Of a stretch of DNA of 64,000 bases, positions 30,296 through 38,231 are shown piece after piece. Origin of the DNA: Armatimonadota bacterium (lineage in GTDB: Bacteria > Armatimonadota > Zipacnadia > Zipacnadales > JABUFB01); assembly GCA_013314775.1 (NCBI GenBank), contig JABUFB010000009.1, positions 1-64,000 of the forward strand, in the 5' to 3' direction. A program made the position numbers and the translations under genes. The notes below the pieces were generated by a model that made no database searches, was not told the origin of the DNA, and saw only the letters and a program-made list of their open reading frames with translations. Position 1 is the first letter of the stretch. Every line of letters begins with the position of its first letter.

Positions 30296-31945
30296 TCAGT
30301 CCTCAATCTGTTCGGCCGGAGACTGGTCTTCAGGTGTCATCCGGAACACGTAGATCAGCGGCACGCCGTCAATACCATCAGTGTATGCCGGCCTCGCGCT
30401 CTCCACTAACCTGCGGGCAGGGGGGCTGAACTCGATGGGCTTGTTCTGCGTTACCGCCCAGTCCGCTTCCGACAGCGTGTCTGGCCCCGAAGTAGTCTCC
30501 AGATCGGGTCTCAGGGGCATGATCTCGAATAGCCGCACGGTGCTTTCGAACCCCACCGGGTCCACCCAGACACGCTCCCCCTCACCGGCGTGTTCTGCCA
30601 GCCATAGGGCGGCTGTGCGGTAGGTGTCGCCCCAGTACGTCGGCTCCATTCCCGCCCGGACCGCACCGGGCAGGCCGCCGATGAAGGCATTATAGTATGA
30701 CAGGTGGTACGGTGTGAACCGAGCCACCGCCATGAGCGGCCCTACCAGCGCGAGAAAGACCGCCAGTGCCGCCAGCTTCGGCCTCAGGTCATCCACCTGC
30801 ACCCGGGGCCGCAGCAATTCCACTGCCCTGCCGAGGATCTCCTGAAACCCCACTGCGGCGAACAGCGCCAGATACGGGAAAACGGGCAGAAACAGCCGCA
30901 CGCCGCCGTATTTGGGCGTTTCGGGCAGACAGTTAGGCAGGATGTTCACCACCAGCGCCCACCCCGCAAGGACCAGGGCCGCCTTCCGTATGTGCATGGG
31001 TCCCCGTTCAAGCCGCTTTCGGCCCCAGAGCCTGCTCATGCCCACTACCGCCAGAACCAGCACTGCAGGCGGCGTGGTCACCAGCGTCATCACCAAGGGG
31101 TAATGCCACGGCGCGTAGTCCCAGTTGCGCCCCAGGTACATCACTGAGACCGGGTAATGCTGCAGATGGAAACGGAAGTACTCCAAGAATCGCGGCAGCG
31201 TATCGTGCCACAGCCACGGCCAGGTGACCCAGAAGCTCAGCGGCCCCAGCAACGCGAAACACGCCGCCAGGGGCCAAAATCCGCGCCTGGCGAACACCAA
31301 CACCCACGGGAAAACGATGAACGGCACGAAGAAGGCATTCAGCTTCGTGCCCAGTCCAAGCCCCCACAGCACTCCTGCCAGCGCTGCCCAACCCCACGAG
31401 CTTCGCCCAGCGCGCCGGCAAGCCGACCAACTAGCCACCACCGCCAGGAAGCTCAGGGACATGACAGGCGCATCCAGCGCCGCCAGGTGGCAGTGGGCGA
31501 ATACTCGCGGCATAAGCAGCAGCGATCCCGCCGCCACAATTCCCGCCGCGCGCCCCCAGAGCCCCGAGACCCAGCAACAAAGCCCTGCAACACACAGGGC
31601 GGCCAGCAGGTTTGTCCCCGTGCGCCAGGTGGCGTTGTACGCAACCAGCCTGCCCAGCGTGGCCCCGCAACTTGCAGTCAGGAGCTTGAAAAACCCCGGG
31701 TGCCGGTCCTTTGCCTGCCAGTAACGGTTCACGCCGAACTCCGACGTCGCCAGCCCGGGGCTCGTGGCGAAGAGCCGCAACCACTCCAACGCCTGGATCG
31801 ACTTTGACTGGTAGATCGGCTCATCATAGGTGATCCCATACATGCTGTCTGTGGCCATGAGAACCACCAGGGACAGCGCGAAGACCACCAGGGGCAGCGC
31901 GAGGCGTCGTGCCGGTACGGAGTTTTCAGCGGTCCGAGCCGTCAT
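30296..31945 (-). CDS. GT-C type membrane glycosyltransferase (GT39/ArnT-like)
   Basis: 549 residues from ATG 31945; a start at 31978 adds 11 residues. About eleven membrane helices. The first periplasmic loop carries MYGITYDEPIYQSKSIQALE with the acidic pair typical of GT39 and ArnT-like enzymes, which move sugars from polyprenyl phosphate to a periplasmic acceptor. A periplasmic C-terminal part of about 150 residues follows. Its start lies inside the end of the YfhO-like gene (20-nt overlap). The polyprenyl-phosphate sugar may come from the ALG5-like enzyme two genes upstream. Confidence 0.82.
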   Translation of the reverse strand: MTARTAENSVPARRLALPLVVFALSLVVLMATDSMYGITYDEPIYQSKSIQALEWLRLFATSPGLATSEFGVNRYWQAKDRHPGFFKLLTASCGATLGRLVAYNATWRTGTNLLAALCVAGLCCWVSGLWGRAAGIVAAGSLLLMPRVFAHCHLAALDAPVMSLSFLAVVASWSACRRAGRSSWGWAALAGVLWGLGLGTKLNAFFVPFIVFPWVLVFARRGFWPLAACFALLGPLSFWVTWPWLWHDTLPRFLEYFRFHLQHYPVSVMYLGRNWDYAPWHYPLVMTLVTTPPAVLVLAVVGMSRLWGRKRLERGPMHIRKAALVLAGWALVVNILPNCLPETPKYGGVRLFLPVFPYLALFAAVGFQEILGRAVELLRPRVQVDDLRPKLAALAVFLALVGPLMAVARFTPYHLSYYNAFIGGLPGAVRAGMEPTYWGDTYRTAALWLAEHAGEGERVWVDPVGFESTVRLFEIMPLRPDLETTSGPDTLSEADWAVTQNKPIEFSPPARRLVESARPAYTDGIDGVPLIYVFRMTPEDQSPAEQIED

Positions 31946-34256
31946 GCCTGGTTCGCCCGCCCCCCTTCTCCGCAACAATCAGCCCCGCAATCATCCCCAA
32001 TGCCGTCAGCGTCAAGAAACCGCCAACCCATCCGCTCCCGGGCACGTACACATACCAGATCCCTCGCGCCGGCTCATCCACCGGTGTTGCGCGCAGGGCA
32101 TGGAACACCCGTCGCACCGGAACTGGTTTGCCGTCCGCGAACGCCCGCCAACCGGGGAAGTAAGTGTCCGCGAGAACCACCGCCTCGCCGGGGACAAAAC
32201 TACCACGAACCGTGACCACATTCGTCTCGTGCCGGACTTCACTCACTTCACCGCGCCCCTGTTTGCCCGGTCTGAAGCGCTTCGCCGCTACCTCCTGCGC
32301 GCTACCCGGGCTCTGCGGCATCTTCGCCAGCGCAAAAGCGCGGTCGAGGGCTTCCGCGTTCCGGTACAGGTATCCGTCGAAATCTGAAACCAGTGCCAGC
32401 CCGGCAACACCCTCCAGGGGGAAGGAGGAATGCACGAGCCGCACCCCCAGCAGGTCCATCACGGGCCGGCTCGGGTCAGGCTGCGGAAAGCCGCGCTCAT
32501 CAGTACAATACTCCGACCACACTCGCCGGTACGCGCCGATTTCCAGGGAGTCCGATCCCTGAATGTCCTGGAGCCCGAATAGCATGGGGGTATTCGGGGG
32601 CATGCGCCGTATCGGGTCCTTGCCCAGCGACAGTATGCGACACGGTCCTGGTTCCGCCTGCATGGTCTCCACTGCCCGAGCTTTCACATGGAGGTAGGCC
32701 GGGTTCGTGGCCGGAGTAAACTTGTCCACATACAGGTACAGATCGGCCGTCAGGCACAGGATGACGATGGAGACGCCGACCCGGTGGTTGGCCCGCATGA
32801 CCACCGCACCGGCCGCTCCAAGCACCACAAACAGCGCGAAGCGGCCAATCTGCGCCAACGTGTAGTCGCCAATACCTGGCAGCGCGCGCTCGAACTGCGC
32901 CGTCGCCATCCACACCCAGAGCCCAGCGATCAGCCCGATCAGCCCCAGGCCCAACCCGCACGCCGCCACCCGCCGTGCGATCTGGTCCGGCTCTTTCCGC
33001 GCCATCTCCAGCAGGGCGTGTGCCCCGTATGCCCCGAGCATAGAGACCCCGATGCAGATCATCACTACGGCCCGGCCAATCCCGGAGAGCGAACTGAACG
33101 AGGGCACCAGATAGTACAGAACCGCGTTCAGGTGGGTCCCCGTCGCCAGCAGCGCTCCCGCGACTGCCACCCCAAGCCAGAACAGGGGCTCGCGCCGGTT
33201 GTACGTGAACGCCAGCGGCGCGAACAGAAGCGGCAGCACCCCCACGTAGAAGGTGCTTTCGGTGTACGCCCGGTAGACCTTGCCCAGTTCCGCGCCCCAG
33301 TGGTTGTAGTCCACCGGATTGCCGAACAGGTCCGGCATGAGCCCCGCGAGAAGCGCCTGCGGAGCCAGCGCGTTCTCCAGTATCTTCAGATACGGAGCGC
33401 CTCCGGCCCGGCTGGAGAGGCCCGCGAGTTCCAGGGTGGGCAAGAGCTGAGCGCAAGCCAGCGCCCCGCCGATTCCCACCCCACAGGCGATCCACCACGC
33501 TGCTGAAACCGCCCTCGAGCGGCCTTCCGCGCGCCATACAACCACAGACCGGAAGACCGCGTAGGCCGCGAAGATCAGGAGGATGTACAGGGAGATGTGG
33601 AGATTGCCCGCAAGAAATTGCAGCCCGGTGCAGAACGCGCAGATTGCAGCTCCCAGACCTCTGCGACCGCGCGCCATCATCTCCACGCCCAGCAGCATGC
33701 CCGGCAACCAGCCCGGAACCGACCGGAAGCTGGGGAAGCAGAGCCAGCCGATCACGAACCCGTTGAACATGAATGCGATTGCGCCGAGCAAGCACGCAGC
33801 TCGGCGCAATTCCAGCGCCCGCAGGAAGGCGTACATCAGCGCACCGGAAATCAGGAAGTAAACAGATGTCGCCCAGCCCAGCGCTCTTTCGGCGGGCATG
33901 AAGGCGCTCAGCCACGTCTCGGGGTAGAACACCGCGGACTGGTTATTGCCCACAAAGGGATTGCCGCAGAGCTCATACGGGTTCCAGAAGGGTATCTGTC
34001 CCGCGCGCAGGCTCTCTCCCGCGAACTTCCGCCAGGGGTAGAACTGCTGAACTGCGTCGAGGATGGGGTTGCTAACCTGCCGGAACTCCGGGAACTGCCC
34101 GGAATAGTGCTTCCAGGGCTCCATAAGCAGGAGCAGGTCCCCCGGCAGCATCACTTTCCCGCCGAAATTGCAGCGCCAAAGGAAGCCCACGGCTAGCACC
34201 GCGAGCACCGCGTAGGGGATGAACTCGCCCCGCTTACGGGCTCCCGGGCCGGACAT
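31926..34256 (-). CDS. YfhO-like membrane protein, copy 1
   Basis: 776 residues, about twelve membrane helices plus a soluble C-terminal domain. The N-terminal periplasmic loop has VQQFYPWRKFAGESLRAGQI, PFWNPYELCGNPFVGNNQSA and VFYPETW, conserved blocks of the YfhO family (GT-C fold, proposed to glycosylate lipoteichoic or other surface polymers in Bacillus). The C-terminal part contains AVVLADTYFPGWRAFADGKP, the end domain common in this family. A second copy is at 38232..40415. Overlaps the ALG5-like gene by 23 nt. Acceptor unknown. Confidence 0.85.
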   Translation of the reverse strand: MSGPGARKRGEFIPYAVLAVLAVGFLWRCNFGGKVMLPGDLLLLMEPWKHYSGQFPEFRQVSNPILDAVQQFYPWRKFAGESLRAGQIPFWNPYELCGNPFVGNNQSAVFYPETWLSAFMPAERALGWATSVYFLISGALMYAFLRALELRRAACLLGAIAFMFNGFVIGWLCFPSFRSVPGWLPGMLLGVEMMARGRRGLGAAICAFCTGLQFLAGNLHISLYILLIFAAYAVFRSVVVWRAEGRSRAVSAAWWIACGVGIGGALACAQLLPTLELAGLSSRAGGAPYLKILENALAPQALLAGLMPDLFGNPVDYNHWGAELGKVYRAYTESTFYVGVLPLLFAPLAFTYNRREPLFWLGVAVAGALLATGTHLNAVLYYLVPSFSSLSGIGRAVVMICIGVSMLGAYGAHALLEMARKEPDQIARRVAACGLGLGLIGLIAGLWVWMATAQFERALPGIGDYTLAQIGRFALFVVLGAAGAVVMRANHRVGVSIVILCLTADLYLYVDKFTPATNPAYLHVKARAVETMQAEPGPCRILSLGKDPIRRMPPNTPMLFGLQDIQGSDSLEIGAYRRVWSEYCTDERGFPQPDPSRPVMDLLGVRLVHSSFPLEGVAGLALVSDFDGYLYRNAEALDRAFALAKMPQSPGSAQEVAAKRFRPGKQGRGEVSEVRHETNVVTVRGSFVPGEAVVLADTYFPGWRAFADGKPVPVRRVFHALRATPVDEPARGIWYVYVPGSGWVGGFLTLTALGMIAGLIVAEKGGGRTRHDGSDR

Positions 34257-34977
34257 AGCAGCCCCTCCTGTCGTGAGCCCGGATGCGCAGAATCTCCTGG
34301 AAGGAGCTGATCGCCGCTGCGAGAGGACGCACCCGGGTCTCCCCTGAATCGCGCCAGCGTACCGGCGCCTCGCGCAGGTCCAAGCCCCACTTGCGAGCCA
34401 CGAAAATCAATTCCGCGTCGAACGCCCACCCGGTCTCCTGCTGTACCGAAAACAGGTCGCCGGCCACATCCCCGCGCATGCCTTTGAACCCGCAGGTCAC
34501 ATCGGACACCCTCAGCGGCAGCAAGGCCGCCGCGATGACTCGGAAGGCCGTGCCCATCCAGCGCCGGATCCAGCTTTGATGCACTTCAATCACTGCGCCC
34601 GGCATGTGCCGCGACCCAATGACTACATCCGCGCCCCGTTCCAGTTCGGCCAGCAGTGAATCCGCCTGGTCCACCGGGGTCGCAAGGTCCACGTCCAGGA
34701 AGACGCGGAACTCGCCCTGTGCTTTCAGCATTCCCTCGCGCACCGCGTATCCTTTGCCGCGATTTGGGGCGTGGGTCAAGACTTTCACCCGTGAGTCGGC
34801 GTTGGCAACCGCCTGTGCCTTCTCCAGCGTGTCATCGCGGCTACCGTCGTTCACCACCACCACTTCGCCTGCGATGCCCCGGGAATCCAGGTACGCCAGG
34901 GCCTCGCGCAGCGCAGTCTCGATGCGCGCGGATTCATTGTACGCAGGGAACACCAGGGACAACCTGGGCTGGATCAC
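34234..34977 (-). CDS. Polyprenyl-phosphate glycosyltransferase, ALG5/DPM1-like GT2
   Basis: 247 residues from a GTG at 34977 with GGGAGG 12 nt upstream; an ATG at 35025 would overlap the upstream gene further. Motifs: LSLVFPAYNESARIETALRE, EVVVVNDGSRDDTLEKAQAV, NRGKGYAVREGMLKAQGEF, FLDVDLATP (the acidic metal motif), DVVIGSRHMPGAVIEVHQSW and RVSDVTCGFKGMRGDVAGDL. These match dolichyl-phosphate glucosyl- or mannosyltransferase types. It should make a polyprenyl-phosphate sugar as donor for the GT-C/YfhO enzymes next to it. Confidence 0.88.
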   Translation of the reverse strand: MIQPRLSLVFPAYNESARIETALREALAYLDSRGIAGEVVVVNDGSRDDTLEKAQAVANADSRVKVLTHAPNRGKGYAVREGMLKAQGEFRVFLDVDLATPVDQADSLLAELERGADVVIGSRHMPGAVIEVHQSWIRRWMGTAFRVIAAALLPLRVSDVTCGFKGMRGDVAGDLFSVQQETGWAFDAELIFVARKWGLDLREAPVRWRDSGETRVRPLAAAISSFQEILRIRAHDRRGCYVRPGSP

Positions 34978-36832
34978 GCGGTCTGTCTGCCTCCCGCACC
35001 CGTCGGTAGATGCGCACGGTATCATTGGTGTACACAGTCTTCAGGCCGGGCAAGCCGGCAGCAACATCCACCGGCTCGTCGCCCTGTGCTTCCTGCAGCA
35101 GACGCTCCTGCGGGCCGTACCAGACGTACTCCGCGCGGCAGTAGTCCAAAGCGGCCAGACGCTCCGGCGCCGCCGTCGTCGGCCTGTAGAAATGCCCGAC
35201 CGTGGCCACGTAAGCCGCGAAATTGATGGTCTCAGCCCAGTGCCCGGCGACCACGCGGCAGGGCGCGTGCGCCGGGATGTGGTTCCCCGTCAGGCTCGAG
35301 GCCATCACGATGCTGCCCTCCGCCGCATTGTCGGCCAGCCAGCGCATCCCCTGCAGTTCCGACCTCGCCAGGTACACCGGCGGCGCGAGAACGTGCAGGA
35401 GCGTCCGGTTATTGGCGCGCACGTGGCGCATGCAGTCGCTCACGAGCAGCAGGTTCGACGGCAGCGTGGCCACGACCAGGGCCGCCGCAAGCCCAACCCG
35501 GACTGGTCTCCCCAGACCCGCGAGGATTCCCGGGGGCCTCTGAATGAGGCTCGCCAGCGCGATCCCCGCCAAAATGCAGAGCGGGATATGCAGCCCTTCC
35601 AGCATTTTCCGCTGAAAAGGTGCGGGCAGATAGATCACCGCGAACCCACATGCCGCCCATAAAACCGGGAACGCTCTGCGCCAAGGGACATCTGGTTCAC
35701 CCTTCAGACCCGAGGTGGCCACGAGCGCCAGCACCGGGAGCAAGAATGCGGCGAACTTCAGGCTCCCCGGCATCCCCGGCACGTGCGCGAGAGCAGACGC
35801 GATAGCCACCAGCGCGCAGCCCACCGCAAGGACCTGACCCAACCTGCCTGTGCGCTGCCCGCAGGCGATGCGCACCCCGGCCGCCGCCATCACCAGCACC
35901 AGTCCGAACCCAAGCGCCACGTCCAGCGGGCGAGGCGACAGCGTCGGCGTGTTGATCTTCGCGGCGTAACTCGGGTCTGCCTGTGCGCCATACCAGGCCC
36001 AGATCACCGACGGCGCGGAGATGGCCGCCATGAGCGCATACAGGGCCACCCCTCGCACCCAGTTCAGGCGCCCGGCCAGACAGTTCGCGAGCAGCCAGCA
36101 CAGCGCCAGAGCATGCAGCACGAAAATGTCATAGCCGTGTATGTTGCCCAGCACCAGAAGCGCCAGACCCGCCCGGACTGCGCCCCAGAGCCCATCCGGC
36201 GCCGACATCCTGAGCAGTTCCCGCGCCGTGAGGGCCATCAGGGCCAGGGACAGGGCAAACAGGGGGTTGAGCAGCAATGATAGAAAGACGATGGCCTCGG
36301 GCTGGGTCTGCCAGCCATTGGAGACATCCATGGGCTGGAAGCTCAGGCTGCCAAGCTGACCGCCTTCGGACCCGAACATCACCACGAGCCAGCCCAGCCC
36401 CGAAGACACCGACGCCAGCACCAGCGCCGCCGCCCGGGCGATTCTGCTCGCGGTTACTTCCGCCGCCAGCAGGTAGATGGCCAGCAAACACAGGACTCCG
36501 CAGGCATATCGCGAACCCATAAACGCCGCCGGCGGTGTGATCCCGGTGACACGGCAGATTCGCCCGAGCGCCAGCAGGAACAGGTTCAGGAAATGGGGGG
36601 ACTGGTCCTTCGTGGTGTACGGGTTGCCCAGGAGCAACTTGCCCTCGGCCGCCTGCCTCACCCACGACAGGTACACATTCCCATCATCCACGCCCCAGAT
36701 GAAACCCGCGAAGGCGCGCTCCGGCCCGGCTTCCGCTCGCGCAAGTGCATACGGGACCGCGGTGGCGCCCATCACCGCCGCGGCCCAGACCAGCACCCAC
36801 ACAACTTCTCGCCCGGAGACTCGTCCTTTCAT
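34934..36832 (-). CDS. Polytopic membrane protein, probable GT-C glycosyltransferase
   Basis: 632 residues with about twelve hydrophobic segments. The first loop after helix 1 contains FIWGVDDGNVYLSWVRQAAE, GKLLLGNPYTTKDQSPHFLN, with an Asp pair where GT-C enzymes carry their catalytic acidic residues. The last 120 residues are soluble (RSELQGMRWLADNAAEGSIV, VYTNDTVRIYRRV). No named family is recognised with certainty. It lies between the radical SAM gene and the ALG5-like gene on the same strand, so a role in periplasmic sugar transfer is the best guess. Confidence 0.7.
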   Translation of the reverse strand: MKGRVSGREVVWVLVWAAAVMGATAVPYALARAEAGPERAFAGFIWGVDDGNVYLSWVRQAAEGKLLLGNPYTTKDQSPHFLNLFLLALGRICRVTGITPPAAFMGSRYACGVLCLLAIYLLAAEVTASRIARAAALVLASVSSGLGWLVVMFGSEGGQLGSLSFQPMDVSNGWQTQPEAIVFLSLLLNPLFALSLALMALTARELLRMSAPDGLWGAVRAGLALLVLGNIHGYDIFVLHALALCWLLANCLAGRLNWVRGVALYALMAAISAPSVIWAWYGAQADPSYAAKINTPTLSPRPLDVALGFGLVLVMAAAGVRIACGQRTGRLGQVLAVGCALVAIASALAHVPGMPGSLKFAAFLLPVLALVATSGLKGEPDVPWRRAFPVLWAACGFAVIYLPAPFQRKMLEGLHIPLCILAGIALASLIQRPPGILAGLGRPVRVGLAAALVVATLPSNLLLVSDCMRHVRANNRTLLHVLAPPVYLARSELQGMRWLADNAAEGSIVMASSLTGNHIPAHAPCRVVAGHWAETINFAAYVATVGHFYRPTTAAPERLAALDYCRAEYVWYGPQERLLQEAQGDEPVDVAAGLPGLKTVYTNDTVRIYRRVREADRPRDPAQVVPGVPCVQ

Positions 36833-36854
36833 CCCAAGCCGTGTCTGGGTCCCA

Positions 36855-38225
36855 TCAGAATCGCATCAGCTTGAGCAACGTCTTCTGCAGGCCCATGGGT
36901 GAGCAGACCGACTGCACCGTGCGCCAGAACCGCTTGCGTCCCAGGTAGAAACGCAAGTAAGCTTCGCGCTTGAGCCGCACCAGCTTCCCGGGCGGCAAGA
37001 CCTGCGCCGAACGGTAGGCCGGCACCTTGTAGTAGTCCATGTCCGTCATTTCCAGGCCCACAAGCTGCCGCGTCATATCCCACAAGTGGGTATGGGGTAA
37101 GGGTGTGGTGATGCTGAAGGTGGCGTCGTCCAGGGGCAGCGAGCAGGCCAGTTCCACCGTCGCCCGCGCCTCCTGCTCAGTCTCCGTGGGCGCGCCCAGC
37201 ATGAAATACCCCCGTGCGCACAATCCCAGATTCTTCGCCATCGCCACTGCGCCGCGCACCTGGTCGATGGTGATCCCCTTCTGGTAGATCTCGTCCAAGA
37301 TCCGCTGGCTTGCGGATTCGATCCCCAGGTGAATGATCCGAAGCCCTGCTTCCTTCATGACCGCAAGTGTCTCGCGGTCCACCACGTCCGCGCGCACATT
37401 GCATCCCCATACCAGCCCCAGCCGCGCCCGAACCATCTCCCCGCACAGTTCGCGCATCCAGGCCCGGTCCAGCAAGAAGGTGTCGTCCAGCCACATCACG
37501 CCGTCGATCCCGAAGCGGCCCTTGAGTTCCGACAGCTCCGCAACAACATTGCCCGTAGAGCGTCGCCTGATCTGCTTGCCAAAGATTGTGTGCAGCGTGG
37601 GTTGGCAATATGCGCAGTTGAATGGGCAGCCACGCGACGCGATGATCGACGTCCCACGCAGCCCCATGCCCACAGCATCCAGATGGTACCACAGCCGCAG
37701 GTAGCGGGGCATATCCAGCAGGTCCCACGCCGGGAACGGCACATCATCGAGGTCATCCACCGGCTGTGCGCAGCCGGTGGAGATGAAATGCCCATTCTCC
37801 ACGTAACCGAACCCCTGGATGCCTCGCCAATCCAGGTCGGCATTGAGTAGCGCCGGAAGCGCGCGTTCGCCTTCGCCCACACAGACGGCACTCACTCCAG
37901 GCAACCGCGCGGCGCTTTCCGGCTCAACGGTTGGATGCGGCCCTCCGAGGACAATCACGGCTTCGGGCAGGACGTCCGCTGCAATCCGGGCCATCCGCGC
38001 CGCGCTGTCCAGCATCGAGGTGAGCGTCGAAATAGCCACCAGACGTGGCCGATGCTCATTCAGCTCGCGGGCGAAGTCCTCGAAGGGGCGCTTGCAGAAA
38101 GTAGCATCGAAAATGCGCGCTGGATGCCCCGCCTCTCGCAGGCATGACGCAAGGTAAGCCACCCCAAGCGGCGGGTCGCCTGAGGGATACCTGGTTCGCG
38201 GAAACACCAGCAGGGTCTCATGCAC
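36855..38225 (-). CDS. B12-binding-domain radical SAM protein
   Basis: 456 residues. N-terminal cobalamin-binding-like Rossmann domain (LLVFPRTRYPSGDPPLGVAY, AVIVLGGPHPTVEPESAARL, VGEGERALPALL) and a central radical SAM domain with the cluster motif RGCPFNCAYCQP (CX3CX2C), then VMWLDDTFLLDRAWMRELCG and HLGIESASQRILDEIYQKGI. The classic DxHxxG cobalamin motif is absent, as in many members of this class. Such enzymes methylate or rearrange unactivated carbons, or modify lipids. Six nt from the YfhO-like copy 2, inside the glycan block, so the substrate is probably a lipid or sugar intermediate; this is inference. Confidence 0.9.
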   Translation of the reverse strand: MHETLLVFPRTRYPSGDPPLGVAYLASCLREAGHPARIFDATFCKRPFEDFARELNEHRPRLVAISTLTSMLDSAARMARIAADVLPEAVIVLGGPHPTVEPESAARLPGVSAVCVGEGERALPALLNADLDWRGIQGFGYVENGHFISTGCAQPVDDLDDVPFPAWDLLDMPRYLRLWYHLDAVGMGLRGTSIIASRGCPFNCAYCQPTLHTIFGKQIRRRSTGNVVAELSELKGRFGIDGVMWLDDTFLLDRAWMRELCGEMVRARLGLVWGCNVRADVVDRETLAVMKEAGLRIIHLGIESASQRILDEIYQKGITIDQVRGAVAMAKNLGLCARGYFMLGAPTETEQEARATVELACSLPLDDATFSITTPLPHTHLWDMTRQLVGLEMTDMDYYKVPAYRSAQVLPPGKLVRLKREAYLRFYLGRKRFWRTVQSVCSPMGLQKTLLKLMRF

Positions 38226-38231
38226 AGGCAG

